Notes under the pieces: model-generated | Seen by the model: only the letters and a program-made list of their open reading frames with translations | Databases searched by the model: none | Told to the model about the DNA's origin: nothing | Shown: one piece after another, positions 52,862 through 63,018 of the stretch | Position numbering within the stretch: the first letter of the stretch is position 1 | Layout of the letters: each line of letters starts with the position of its first letter | Source: an uncultured Lachnospiraceae bacterium | Lineage (GTDB): Bacteria; Bacillota; Clostridia; Lachnospirales; Lachnospiraceae | Length of the DNA: 64,000 nt | Reading direction: 5' to 3' | Assembly (NCBI GenBank): GCA_910579735.1 | Contig: CAJTUZ010000010.1 | Location: 1 to 64,000 of the forward strand | Position numbers and translations under genes: made by a program

Positions 52862-54346
52862 ATGAAAACAACTGATAAAAAAGCTTATCTTAAACAGATC
52901 CGGGAAGTGATCGATAAGGGACCCTATCGCGACGACTGGGCCTCCTTAACGGATTTTGTCATGCCGTCATGGTTTGAAAAAGCCAAATTCGGTATTTTTA
53001 TCCATTGGGGCCTCTACAGCGTGCCCGCATTCAACAATGAATGGTATTCCCGAAACATGTACATCCAGGGTTCGCCGGAATTTGAACACCATGTAAAGAC
53101 CTACGGCCTTCACAAAGATTTCGGTTATAAGGATTTCATTCCGCTTTTTACCGCAGACCGGTTCGATCCGGATTTCTGGGCAGAAACGTTTGCGGCCGCA
53201 GGCGCCAAATATGTTGTGCCGGTGGCGGAACACCACGATGGCTTCCAGATGTATGAAAGCGGTCTGTCCGTTTACAATGCCGCGCAAATGGGCCCAAAAC
53301 GGGACATTCTCGGCGAATTGAAAAATGCTTTTGAGAAAAAGGGACTCATCTTCTGCACCTCTTCCCATAGAGCGGAGCATTTCTGGTTCATGGGAAACGG
53401 CAAAGACTTCGACAGCGATATCAAAGAGCCTCTCTCATGCGGTGATTTCTACTGGCCGTCTATACCGCAGCAGCCTGACTTCCAGGATCTGTTTGCCAAG
53501 CCGTATCCGACACAGGAATTTCTGGAAGACTGGATATGCCGTACTTGTGAAATCATCGACCGCTACCAGCCGGAAATCCTGTATTTCGACTGGTGGATCC
53601 AGCATGAAGGCTATAAGGACGGCCTGCGCCGGATTGCCGCCTATTATTACAACCGGGGTGTGGAACGCGGCCACCGGACCGCTATCTGCTATAAGCATGA
53701 CGCCATGGCTTTTGGCAGCGGTATCGTCGATATCGAACGCGGCAAATTCGCAGATACAAGACCCTATTACTGGCAGACCGATACTTCGGTTGCCCGTAAT
53801 TCCTGGTGCTATACGACCTCGCTTGACTATAAGAGCAGTAAGGAAATTATCTGCTACCTGGCAGATGTTGTCAGCAAAAACGGCAACCTTTTGTTGAATA
53901 TCGGTCCGAAAGCAGACGGTTCCATTCCGCAGGAGACCCTGTCCATTTTGCAGGATATCGGCTCCTGGCTTTCCGTGAACGGAGAAGCAATCTACAATGC
54001 CAAACCGTGGCGTTATCCATCGGAAGGGCCTACGCAGGAAATCGAAGGACAGTTCAGCGACGCTTCCGCGGTTTCCTATACAAGCGAAGATTTCCGCTTT
54101 ACCGCAGGAAACGGATGCATTTATGCCATCTGCATGCAATATCCATCAGATGGCTGCGTGACGATCCGTTCGCTCTCCAAGAGCCACGACGCCAACAAAC
54201 CGAATTTCCACGGCATTATCCGAGACGTGGAAGTTCTCGGATCCGAAGAAAAAATTGATTTTCACGCAGATGAAGAGGGCCTTCACTTTACGACCCAAAA
54301 AGTCCGCAGCGATTTCCCGGTCGTTATTAAAGTATCGGTTACCTAA
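52862..54346 (+). CDS. Alpha-L-fucosidase, glycoside hydrolase family 29
   Basis: 494 residues. GH29 hallmarks are KFGIFIHWGLYSVPAFNNEW, AEHHDGFQMYESGLS, the nucleophile Asp near 243 in ILYFDWWIQH, and KNGNLLLNIGPKADGSIP; a C-terminal beta-sandwich follows from about 400. No signal peptide, so it is cytosolic. It releases alpha-linked fucose with retention. It is translated behind the GH42 gene in one transcript, so together they would dismantle fucosyl-galactose structures such as host H-type glycans or plant xyloglucan side chains. No fucose catabolic genes are in the window. Confidence 0.94.
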   Translation: MKTTDKKAYLKQIREVIDKGPYRDDWASLTDFVMPSWFEKAKFGIFIHWGLYSVPAFNNEWYSRNMYIQGSPEFEHHVKTYGLHKDFGYKDFIPLFTADRFDPDFWAETFAAAGAKYVVPVAEHHDGFQMYESGLSVYNAAQMGPKRDILGELKNAFEKKGLIFCTSSHRAEHFWFMGNGKDFDSDIKEPLSCGDFYWPSIPQQPDFQDLFAKPYPTQEFLEDWICRTCEIIDRYQPEILYFDWWIQHEGYKDGLRRIAAYYYNRGVERGHRTAICYKHDAMAFGSGIVDIERGKFADTRPYYWQTDTSVARNSWCYTTSLDYKSSKEIICYLADVVSKNGNLLLNIGPKADGSIPQETLSILQDIGSWLSVNGEAIYNAKPWRYPSEGPTQEIEGQFSDASAVSYTSEDFRFTAGNGCIYAICMQYPSDGCVTIRSLSKSHDANKPNFHGIIRDVEVLGSEEKIDFHADEEGLHFTTQKVRSDFPVVIKVSVT

Positions 54347-54401
54347 CAGACAGCAGCATTTTTTAAGACATTATTATACTTGATATCCATTTTTATTAAT
54401 G

Positions 54402-54432
54402 AAAAGCGCAGACCTGACAGCCTGCGCTTTTT
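54402..54432. terminator. Terminator between GH29 and GH3 genes
   Basis: AAAGCGCAG and CTGCGCTTT arms with a nine-base loop and a TTTTT tail; also A-rich on the other side, so it can serve both convergent genes. Confidence 0.75.
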
Positions 54433-54439
54433 CCTGTAT

Positions 54440-57436
54440 TTATTTACCGTATAAATAACATAATCTGACATCTCCGGACATCCGTATCATGATTTCCGCA
54501 GGCTCTTCTTTCCCTGCTTTGCTCTCATACGCAAGCGGCACTTTTACATCCGCATAAACAACCGGCCACGAGGCAATTCTCTCCTGCGCATCTTTCATCA
54601 TCATGGGACCCATGACCGGGTGCGGCCTCGCCACGTACGTCCTCGTGTCTCCGCTCCATGCGCCTGCCTTTTCACCGTTTATCCATATCTCGATCTGTGC
54701 GCCTTTTTCACTCCTAAGATGCAGCGTCAGTTCTTTCGTCTCAGCTTCTATCTTACAATCCCTGTAACACAGGCATCCTTCCTTCTGCGGATCGGAAAGC
54801 GTCGCCGCGCTGAATCCGAACTGCCCTTTTGTCAAAATGACATTCTCATAATCGTCATAATGGTCTGCCGGGATCTTCACCTGCAGATTCCGCAGTCCGG
54901 TCTTCCTGCCCGGAATCATGATCTGCGCCGTAACCGCCATGTCTGCACTGGAAGCGCCGGCATATATGGTATAACAGCCTTCTTCTACCATAAGCGAACG
55001 ACTGATCACATCATAGAAACGGAATTCTTCTATCGGAATCATGATCTCCACTGTCCTGCTCTCTCCCGGCTGCACGGCCTTTAACCGTCGGAAGCCAAGA
55101 AGCTGTTTGAGCGGTTTCTGCACACGGGAGGCCGGTGCGCTCCCATATACCTGCGCCACTTCGTCGCTTACCGTATTTCCCGTATTTTCCACGGTAAACA
55201 CTGCTTTCAACATCGTCTTGTCAACAAGCTCCACGGACAGATCCGAATAGGTAAACTCGCTATACGTCAGACCGTATCCGAACGGATAAAGGACTTCTTT
55301 GTCAAAATAGCGATATGTACGTTTACCTTTGATGATATCATAATCATCGATATCCGGAAGGTTTTCGTCGCTTTGATACCATGTCATATTCAGACGGCCC
55401 GCGGGCGCGTTTTCACCGAAAATTGTTTCTGCCGCGGCCTCTCCCATATCCTGGCTTCCGGTAGCGCTCCAGAGGATCGCCGGCAGTTTCTCGTCTGCTT
55501 TCATGACCGCATACGGGTAATTGGAAAACAGTACCAGTACCACATTCTGATTCGCCTCATAAACCGCTTCCAACAGCCTCTCCTGTTCCGGCGGGAACTT
55601 GATCGTGGAACGGTCCACTTCTTCTTTCGCATTGATCATCGAATGAGCTCCAAGCGCAAGAATGACGTTCCTTTGTTCTTTTGCAAGCTTTACCGCATGC
55701 TCAATACCGGACTCCGTCACCTCTATGTGAAACCGTACTTCACAAAGTGTTTTTTCCTGTCCGCGTGCTTCACCGCTTGCCATTTCAACACCCACCGTAG
55801 GCCCTACCTGTTCGCCGCCTCTCATAGACCAAAGGCTTCCGTCTTCCGCTGCCATAAAAGGAGTACCGAACCGGTTCAAAAGCCGGAAGCTGCCATCGTC
55901 TGCCTCTTCCAGATGAAAGATCTCCATCACAAACCAGTCAAACGCAGAGTCCGCTTCCGCCGCAAGTTTCCCCATATCCTCAGGCTTCGCCTTCCCCGGA
56001 TAAAATCTCGTATTCATATATTTTCCGGTACGGACATGACGGAATGTATAACTGCCTTCTCCCCAGTTCTCTTTGATAAAGACGTCCGGTTCCTCCGCAA
56101 GATATGCAGAGCCATCCGGTAATACGGCTATTCCTTTTTCACCGCATCGGAAAACGATCCTGTCCAGACCATCCGCATAAGGCATCCCGTTCGTACTGCC
56201 GGATGCTCCTATAACCTTCCGTAATCCCTCATAAAGCGTCGTCTCGCTGTATGCCTTACCGCCGTACCAGTCCTGATACCACGCATCTCCAAACGGACCG
56301 ATCAGTGCGGTCGAATCCGCGGAAGTTTTATCTAATGGCAGAAAATGATCCCTGTTTTTCAAAAGCACGATCGACTCGCGCGTCAGCTGCCTGCAGATCT
56401 CCCGGTTTTCTTCGGAATTGATGTCTTTTTCCGTTACATTATCATAGGGATTGCATGGCTGCGCATCATATATGCCCAGACGCAGTTTCGTACGGAACAT
56501 ATTTTTAAGAGCCGTATCAATGTCTTCCTCCGTCAGAAGATGCAGTTCGTAAGCTTCCCTCGCCGCAGCTTCGACAGTTTCCGGATTGTCCGACATCGCG
56601 TCCACGCCCGCTTTTATCGCCGCCGCGATCGTTTCGGCATGCAGACCGCAGTCATGATGGAACGTCGCAACCAGTTCCATGGCGCCTCCATCACAGACCG
56701 CATGTTTCAATCCGTACTGCTTTTTCAGAATGTCCTTTACTTCCGGATTTAACATGCCGGGAATACCGTTTATCTTATTATAGGCCGTCATAACGGCTTC
56801 TGCCCCGCCTTTTTCGATGGCCCTGCGAAACGGTTCAAGATAATATTCATACTTGTTCCGCGGATCGATGGAAACGTTTTTCCACCCTCTGCCGACTTCT
56901 GTGTTATTGCCGTAGAAATGTTTCAACGTCGCCGCGATCCGTAGATAATGTGGATCATCACCCTGCATTCCCCGGATATAGGCCGAAGACATTTCTCCCG
57001 TAAGCAGGGGATCTTCTCCGTATCCTTCTTCGGTCCTTCCCCAGCGCGGGTCGCGTTCCATATCGACCGTCGGCGCCCAGCGGCTCAGTCCTCTGTCCGG
57101 ATGCCTGTGATATAGAACACGTGCCTCCGTTCCCGTCACTTCTCCCGCCTTCCTGATCAGCTCCGTATCCCATGACGCGCTCATCCCGACAGGCTGCGGG
57201 AAAGAAGTCGTAACTTCCGGTCCGCCAAGTTCGTTCTGATCGTTTCTTGCCTCTACCCCATGTGCCGCTTCTCCGCCTACGGACATCGCCGAAATGCCCA
57301 GACGCTCCAGATCGGGTACTCTTGACGCCAGACAACGCAGCTTTTCATCCATTGTCATTTCCGCCATAAGCCAGTCAAGGCGCTCTTCTATAGACAGCGC
57401 CGCATCCGTAAACGGTGTAATTTTCTTTTCTGCCAT
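54440..57436 (-). CDS. Glycoside hydrolase family 3 enzyme with beta-trefoil-like insert
   Basis: 998 residues; usual GH3 enzymes have about 750. The N-terminal TIM barrel has RWAPTVDMERDPRWGRTEEG, the substrate-loop LKHFYGNN and the nucleophile position HAVCDGGAM (Asp near 248). The (alpha/beta)6 domain starts near 345. An extra block of about 150 residues (about 425-575) with repeated short strands and FRHVRTGKYMNTRF and FRLLNRFGTPFMA looks like a fascin/ricin-type trefoil. A fibronectin-like domain (about 740-810) and a further C-terminal beta region (about 880-998) follow. No signal peptide. Probably a beta-glucosidase or beta-xylosidase on imported glycans; specificity not decidable. Confidence 0.9.
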   Translation of the reverse strand: MAEKKITPFTDAALSIEERLDWLMAEMTMDEKLRCLASRVPDLERLGISAMSVGGEAAHGVEARNDQNELGGPEVTTSFPQPVGMSASWDTELIRKAGEVTGTEARVLYHRHPDRGLSRWAPTVDMERDPRWGRTEEGYGEDPLLTGEMSSAYIRGMQGDDPHYLRIAATLKHFYGNNTEVGRGWKNVSIDPRNKYEYYLEPFRRAIEKGGAEAVMTAYNKINGIPGMLNPEVKDILKKQYGLKHAVCDGGAMELVATFHHDCGLHAETIAAAIKAGVDAMSDNPETVEAAAREAYELHLLTEEDIDTALKNMFRTKLRLGIYDAQPCNPYDNVTEKDINSEENREICRQLTRESIVLLKNRDHFLPLDKTSADSTALIGPFGDAWYQDWYGGKAYSETTLYEGLRKVIGASGSTNGMPYADGLDRIVFRCGEKGIAVLPDGSAYLAEEPDVFIKENWGEGSYTFRHVRTGKYMNTRFYPGKAKPEDMGKLAAEADSAFDWFVMEIFHLEEADDGSFRLLNRFGTPFMAAEDGSLWSMRGGEQVGPTVGVEMASGEARGQEKTLCEVRFHIEVTESGIEHAVKLAKEQRNVILALGAHSMINAKEEVDRSTIKFPPEQERLLEAVYEANQNVVLVLFSNYPYAVMKADEKLPAILWSATGSQDMGEAAAETIFGENAPAGRLNMTWYQSDENLPDIDDYDIIKGKRTYRYFDKEVLYPFGYGLTYSEFTYSDLSVELVDKTMLKAVFTVENTGNTVSDEVAQVYGSAPASRVQKPLKQLLGFRRLKAVQPGESRTVEIMIPIEEFRFYDVISRSLMVEEGCYTIYAGASSADMAVTAQIMIPGRKTGLRNLQVKIPADHYDDYENVILTKGQFGFSAATLSDPQKEGCLCYRDCKIEAETKELTLHLRSEKGAQIEIWINGEKAGAWSGDTRTYVARPHPVMGPMMMKDAQERIASWPVVYADVKVPLAYESKAGKEEPAEIMIRMSGDVRLCYLYGK

Positions 57437-57615
57437 ACTAACCCTCCGCCCTTTCTTTCTATTTTACCATACTTTCTCCGGTCATCTACCATTATCTAAA
57501 AATAGATGCAAAAAATAAACAATTTGACGAGTACCATCCGGCCGCCTGATAAGGTATACTGTCTATAATAAAATTTTTATCATGCGGCGATCCGGCCGGA
57601 AGGAGGAACCTTACT

Positions 57616-59361
57616 ATGACATCCAAATTCAGACGACTGCTTTCTGTTCTTATTCTCTTTTGTTTGACGGCCGCCATCATGCAGTATGGCGCTGCTTCCT
57701 CTTCCTATGCTTTCCGCTCGTCTTCACGCTATAAGAAACCGCTAACAATCGACGTGTTTGACTCGCTTGCCAACTATCAGGGACTTCAGTCCGGATGGTT
57801 TGCACATATCGTACAGGATAAATTCAATATGAAATTAAATATTATTGCGCCCAATATTACGGGCGGCGGCAATACGATGTATCAGACCCGCGCGGCAGCC
57901 GGAGAGCTGGGTGATCTGATCGTCTGCGACGCCAACAGTAATTTAGAGGATCTTGTAACGGCCGGACTGATCATTGATATGAGCCAATATTTGGAGGGGA
58001 AGGGTATCATGCGGTATGAAACCGCGATCCGTGCGTTGAATGATCCTGTTTCCGACACGGCCATTTACGCTGTTCCTGCCGAAATATCCTTAAAAAACTG
58101 TATGGAACCGAGCGAAAATGATGAACCGATATTCGGTCCCTACATGCGCTACGATCTCTATACGGCTGTCGGTTCCCCTAAGATGAATACACTTGAGGAT
58201 ATGCTGCCGGTCTTAAAACAGATGCAGGAACTGTCTCCCGTAAACAACTCCGGCAAACCGGTATATGCTTTCAGCCTCTTTGCCGACTGGGACGGCAATC
58301 TGATGAATGCGGCCAAGCAGCCGGCCTGTTTCTATGGCTATGAAGAATACGGATTCGTTCTGTACAAAGTGGACAATTCCGAATATCAGAGTATTCTTGA
58401 CACCGATTCCATATATCAGCGTATTTTGAAATTTTATTTCGACGCCAACCAGATGGGCCTGATAGACCCTGAATCACCGAATTTAAAATATATGGACGTA
58501 TATGACAAATGCGCCGATGGAACCGTCCTGTTTTCTCCCTGGCCCTGGCTTGGCAAATCTGCCTATAATACCGTGGAACATACGTCGAACGGCCAGGGAT
58601 TTATGCTTGTTCCGATCGATGATATGCAGATTATGTTAAAAGGATGCCAGCCCATGGGAGATGCCGGCAAAGTCATTGCCATCGGTTCCGGCGCGGAAGA
58701 CCCGAAACGTCTTGCGGATTTCATTGACTGGCTCTATTCTCCCGAAGGGATCTATGCCAACAGTTCCCAGCCGGTGACGGGAACGGCAGGACCGGAGGGA
58801 CTTACATGGAATATGACCGATGAAGGCCCCGTTATAACGGAATACGGTATCCATGCGCTCTCGAACGAAAATCCTGCAGTACCGGAAGAATGGGGCGGCG
58901 GCACATGGAATGCCGGGTATTCCATGTTAAACTTTACCACCGTCGCTTTAACCGATACGGCTCCCAACGGTTATCCTTATTTCTATACGCTCTGGGATTC
59001 CTACAAGCAGGATGCCGGCACGCCCCTTGATATCCGCTGGCAGAAAGATATGCAGGCAGAAACTTCTCTGGATTATCTGTTCTCTCACGGTCAGTATATC
59101 GTCTGTCCGGGCATCCTCTACCGTGCGCCCGCAGAAAGTTCGGAAATCGCCACACTGCGCAGCCAGTGCCGGAACGTAATTGTAGATTATTCATGGAAAA
59201 TGATATTTGCCAAAGATGAAGCCGCTTTCTATTCCCTTCAGAAAGAAATGCAGAACGCCGCTTTAAGCCTCGGTTATGAGCATGTTCTTTCATGGGACAT
59301 GCGTAATGTCAAAGCGCAGAGCGCGCTGCGGGAAGAAGCCGTTGCGGCAATTACGAACTGA
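57616..59361 (+). CDS. Secreted solute-binding protein without lipobox
   Basis: 581 residues, AAGGAGG ribosome site. The signal peptide (about 1-35) ends in ASSSYA without a lipobox Cys, unlike the other binding proteins here. The mature part resembles LipO-type oligosaccharide-binding proteins (ELGDLIVCDANSNLEDLVTA, GNLMNAAKQP, ADFIDWLYSPEGIYANS). It is followed by an AraC-type response regulator but no permeases. It may therefore be a secreted or loosely bound sensor component, or serve the importer at 61115-64000. The preceding gap 57437-57615 has GC-rich inverted repeats (CCGGCCG near 57538 and CCGGCCGG near 57592) that may regulate it. Confidence 0.82.
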   Translation: MTSKFRRLLSVLILFCLTAAIMQYGAASSSYAFRSSSRYKKPLTIDVFDSLANYQGLQSGWFAHIVQDKFNMKLNIIAPNITGGGNTMYQTRAAAGELGDLIVCDANSNLEDLVTAGLIIDMSQYLEGKGIMRYETAIRALNDPVSDTAIYAVPAEISLKNCMEPSENDEPIFGPYMRYDLYTAVGSPKMNTLEDMLPVLKQMQELSPVNNSGKPVYAFSLFADWDGNLMNAAKQPACFYGYEEYGFVLYKVDNSEYQSILDTDSIYQRILKFYFDANQMGLIDPESPNLKYMDVYDKCADGTVLFSPWPWLGKSAYNTVEHTSNGQGFMLVPIDDMQIMLKGCQPMGDAGKVIAIGSGAEDPKRLADFIDWLYSPEGIYANSSQPVTGTAGPEGLTWNMTDEGPVITEYGIHALSNENPAVPEEWGGGTWNAGYSMLNFTTVALTDTAPNGYPYFYTLWDSYKQDAGTPLDIRWQKDMQAETSLDYLFSHGQYIVCPGILYRAPAESSEIATLRSQCRNVIVDYSWKMIFAKDEAAFYSLQKEMQNAALSLGYEHVLSWDMRNVKAQSALREEAVAAITN

Positions 59362-59473
59362 TATCGGTTAACCCTTCCTTGCACGAAGTGACAATTCATG
59401 ATACGATATTTGATATGAATGCTATCGTAATACTTCGTAAATTCGTAAACCGGGGAAGGAATGCGCTTATCGT

Positions 59474-61054
59474 ATGGAAACATTATTTATTGCCGATGAT
59501 GAAATTTCTATCAGACAGGGTTTAAAGTATATTATTGACTGGGAAGCGTTGGGATTTTCCTTATGCGGGGAAGCCGCTAACGGAGAAGATGCCCTTGCGG
59601 GCATTCTGGCCTTACGTCCGAGTCTCGTCATGCTGGATGTAAAAATGCCCAAAATGCACGGTATCGAAGTGATCAACCGGGCCAGGGAAGCCGGTTATCA
59701 GGGCAAATGCATTATTCTAAGCGGCTACTCCGATTTTAAGTATGCACAGGAAGCTATCAGAAACGGCGTCAGTTTCTACCTGACAAAACCGATTGACGAA
59801 GAAGAGCTTTATGCCGCCGTACGCGAGATCAGGGAAACCTTATCCACAGAGAAACAAAAATCCCGTCATTTGGCTTCCTATAAATCCAAAGCCAAAAATA
59901 TCGTTTTGCATGAACTTCTGACCAACACCCTTGACGCACCTCTTACCGAAGACGATATTACCCATTTTCATCTGCAGGCGGACACCTATCAGATCGTCAT
60001 CTGTGAAGATTTCCATAAACACTCCGTAAATGCTCCCTATACGTTTGCGGATCTTTTGAAAGTAATCAACCGTGAAAATAATATTTTCGAACATCTGGAG
60101 ATCGATAATAAAGATGTCGTACTCTTGAAAGGTTCGCACGGCCTGCATAAACTGAATGATTTTCTCAAGCATTATGAAGAACGTCCGATACAGGAAGGTT
60201 CTCCCATGGAATCCATGTTTTTGACTTACGGCCGGCCGGTCACCGAACTGACAGATGTCCATCTTTCCTATGAGGATGCGTCCGTCCTGCTAAACCGCAG
60301 ATTTTTCTGCCGCCAGGGACAGCATGCGCTCGGTTACGAAATGCTGCCGGGTGCTTCTTTAGAAGAACCGAACAGCCCCCCCCTCTACGATTTTTTGGCC
60401 CTTTCCGAAGAATCTCTTTCAGAATTTTCAAAACAGTTTACGGATTATATTCAGTCCTACAACCGCGCTATGATCGCAGATACACTGCATGAACTGGAAT
60501 CCGGTCTTTTAAAGTCCTCTAAAGAGATCAAGGAAATAAAACTATTCCTGACCGATCTGTATCTGCAGACGAAAGAAGCGATCAACCGAAGTCATGCTGC
60601 TGCGGAAATTCCTTTCATGAGCAATTCTGCAGTCATTGAATTTATTGAACGGAGAAACTATCTTTATGAGATCCTTCATTTTCTTTCGGAACAATTCGAA
60701 ATGATCATGAACGCTATCGGCAATCCCTCCAAAGATACGGTCATTTACGACGTGCTCTTTTATATTGACCACAATTTCCGGGACAATATCAAATTAGAGA
60801 CTATCGCGCCTCTTTTTGGCTATAACAGCGCTTATCTGGGTAAGATCTTTAACAGGATGGTCGGAGAGAGCTTTAACTCTTATATCGATCACAAGCGGAT
60901 CGATCATTCCAAAGAACTGTTATTGGAAGACAAATTAAAAGTCTATGAAATCGCCGAACAGGTTGGTTATAAAAATGTAGATTATTTTCACAAAAAATTC
61001 AGGAAATATGTCGGACAAAGTCCTGCCGAGTTCCGTAAGGCGGCAGAGAAATAA
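59474..61054 (+). CDS. YesN-type response regulator with AraC DNA-binding domain
   Basis: 526 residues. Receiver domain 1-120 with acidic pocket ADDE (8-10), phospho-acceptor Asp55 (VMLDVKMPKM) and Lys near 106 (YLTKPI). A long middle helical region (about 135-400) is followed by an AraC double helix-turn-helix (KLETIAPLFGYNSAYLGKIF, KVYEIAEQVGYKNVDYFHKK). Such regulators normally pair with a YesM-type sensor kinase; none is encoded beside it in this window. It sits between a binding protein and an oligosaccharide importer, which are its probable targets. A pair of TTCGTAA direct repeats lies at 59434-59448, just upstream. Confidence 0.93.
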   Translation: METLFIADDEISIRQGLKYIIDWEALGFSLCGEAANGEDALAGILALRPSLVMLDVKMPKMHGIEVINRAREAGYQGKCIILSGYSDFKYAQEAIRNGVSFYLTKPIDEEELYAAVREIRETLSTEKQKSRHLASYKSKAKNIVLHELLTNTLDAPLTEDDITHFHLQADTYQIVICEDFHKHSVNAPYTFADLLKVINRENNIFEHLEIDNKDVVLLKGSHGLHKLNDFLKHYEERPIQEGSPMESMFLTYGRPVTELTDVHLSYEDASVLLNRRFFCRQGQHALGYEMLPGASLEEPNSPPLYDFLALSEESLSEFSKQFTDYIQSYNRAMIADTLHELESGLLKSSKEIKEIKLFLTDLYLQTKEAINRSHAAAEIPFMSNSAVIEFIERRNYLYEILHFLSEQFEMIMNAIGNPSKDTVIYDVLFYIDHNFRDNIKLETIAPLFGYNSAYLGKIFNRMVGESFNSYIDHKRIDHSKELLLEDKLKVYEIAEQVGYKNVDYFHKKFRKYVGQSPAEFRKAAEK

Positions 61055-61056
61055 AT

Positions 61057-61090
61057 AAGCCGGGTTCTTATAAAGCAGAACCCGGCTTTT
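61057..61090. terminator. Terminator between response regulator and binding protein
   Basis: AAGCCGGGTTCT and AGAACCCGGCTT arms, eight-base loop, then TTATTAT. Convergent genes share it. Confidence 0.8.
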
Positions 61091-61114
61091 ATTATAAACT
61101 ATATTACTCTGTTA

Positions 61115-62863
61115 TTACTGAACGATAGCAACTTTCTCTGCGATAATATTTGTCATCATCTCTTCTGCTTCGCTCATGCCTGTTGCTTCCAGATCAGCGA
61201 TCATCTGATCATAGTTTGCGTCAAAATCCGCTTCCGTACCGGTTACGCATTTGATCAATGCTGACCATGCAACTTCATCCAGCTTATCAACGATCTCTGA
61301 GAATTCCATCGGCATTGCATATGCCCAAAGCGGTGAATAATCAGGTGTTTCAAACTCATCAGGCTGCGGGAACATATCTACCAGAAGCTCTACGCCCCAT
61401 GCTTCACATGCTGCCTGCTCTTCAACATTGTATTCGTTAATAACTGCATCTTTACTTACTGTCGTATAAGTGCTTCCTGTAGGATCCAAAATACCATCAC
61501 CATAAGACGGGAACGGATAATTGTGGAAACCTACGCCTGTATTCTTGGAATAGTCTGCATCTTCCTGCGCATATTTGATCTCTTCTTCTGTTCTGTAACG
61601 GTGTCCTTCGTCATCGATGAAGTAGTTAACGCCTTCGATACCCCATTTGTTCAGTACCTGACCTTCATCAGAGCAAAGGAAATCGATAAACTTGATTGCT
61701 GCAACCGGATCTTTACAGGTTGAAGAAATACCTACGCCTGTTCCGGTCGTCAGACCCTGATACATAAGAGACGGACATTTTATATCAGCAGTCATACCTG
61801 TCGGAAGACCTGCATAAGTCAGTTCATATTTACCGTCAGCTTTTAATACTTTCTCTCCATCCATGTAATCCCAGTCTTTATCAAAAAGAGTTACAACACG
61901 GCCGGATGCAATCTTTGCGATATAGTCTTCATGTGTCTGTGTTGCAAAATCAGGATCAAGGATACCTTCGTTGTACATACGGCATAACCATCTGAAGTAT
62001 TCTCTTTCGTTGTCGGAACGGAATTTATAAACGCCTTCGTTGTTCTCCGTAACGATCCACTGTCCGTTATCCGGCGCGCCGTCTGCAATAAATCCTGCCG
62101 GATTGCCGAGTGTGATCAGCCAGTGCCAGTCAGCGGTAGATAATGTAATACCGATCTTGTCAAGTCCATCTTCTGTCGTCGGATTCTCTGCGATATAATC
62201 TTTGATCATAGTTTCCAGTTCTTCCAATGACTGCGGAATCTGATAATCTTTTGCTTTCAGTGCAGCCCACTGGATCTGGATATTTCCGCAATCTTTAAAC
62301 TTCGTACCGCCTACAACATATGCGGACAGCTGATAAATAGCCGGATCATCTACAGACTGTTTTAATTTCTCGAATTCTTCTCCGTAAAGCTTCTTGATAT
62401 TCGGACCATACTGTTCGATCAGATCTGTCATATCCATCAGTGCGCCGGCTTCGATCAGACCGTTAGCGGAACCCTTTGCAAAGATGATATCCGGATAGTT
62501 CTGCTCTGCGATCATCAGCGCAACTGCTTCACTTTCATCATTGCCGCCGACCGGACGTGACGTTTTTAATTTAACGCCGGTTGCTTCCGTGATCGCAAGT
62601 GCTACAGGATCTGTCCAGGGATCGTCCTGGTTTGCATCTGCATTAAAGAAAGTCAATTCAATAACCTCTCCTGATGCTGCGCTGCTTGTATCATCCGCTG
62701 TGCTGCTGTCGCTGCTTGTGTCAGCGCTCGCATCACTGCTGCTGTCTGTTGCTGTCGTGCTGTCTGTACTTGTTGTCGTATTTCCGCCGTCACCACAGCC
62801 TGCCAGTGTAGCAGCAATCATTGTCACTGCAAGAAGCAGTGCACTAATTTTTCTTTTTTTCAT
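61115..62863 (-). CDS. Oligosaccharide-binding lipoprotein (LipO type)
   Basis: 582 residues from ATG 62863 (MKKRKIS) with AAGGGAG; the open frame to 62962 has no ribosome site and would bury the signal peptide. Lipobox LAGC with Cys23, a Ser/Thr/Asp repeat linker, then a large binding domain (NYPDIIFAKGSANGLIEAGA, DMTDLIEQYGPNIKKLY, MGVGISST-like TGTGVGISSTCKDPVAAIKF). It belongs with the LplB/YtcP-type permeases that precede it, although it is unusually last in order (permease, permease, binding protein). Ligand unknown. Confidence 0.93.
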   Translation of the reverse strand: MKKRKISALLLAVTMIAATLAGCGDGGNTTTSTDSTTATDSSSDASADTSSDSSTADDTSSAASGEVIELTFFNADANQDDPWTDPVALAITEATGVKLKTSRPVGGNDESEAVALMIAEQNYPDIIFAKGSANGLIEAGALMDMTDLIEQYGPNIKKLYGEEFEKLKQSVDDPAIYQLSAYVVGGTKFKDCGNIQIQWAALKAKDYQIPQSLEELETMIKDYIAENPTTEDGLDKIGITLSTADWHWLITLGNPAGFIADGAPDNGQWIVTENNEGVYKFRSDNEREYFRWLCRMYNEGILDPDFATQTHEDYIAKIASGRVVTLFDKDWDYMDGEKVLKADGKYELTYAGLPTGMTADIKCPSLMYQGLTTGTGVGISSTCKDPVAAIKFIDFLCSDEGQVLNKWGIEGVNYFIDDEGHRYRTEEEIKYAQEDADYSKNTGVGFHNYPFPSYGDGILDPTGSTYTTVSKDAVINEYNVEEQAACEAWGVELLVDMFPQPDEFETPDYSPLWAYAMPMEFSEIVDKLDEVAWSALIKCVTGTEADFDANYDQMIADLEATGMSEAEEMMTNIIAEKVAIVQ

Positions 62864-63018
62864 ACTTCTTCTTCTCCCTTCTGTTGTTGCCGCCTGAGAC
62901 TGCACATATCCCCTACAGCCGCAAACCGCATAATTACTGTTTATATTTTTATAACTGCCCACTTTATGTCTGTATCTTCTATTTTAACAATGGTGCAGTC
63001 ATATAAATATCTTACCCA

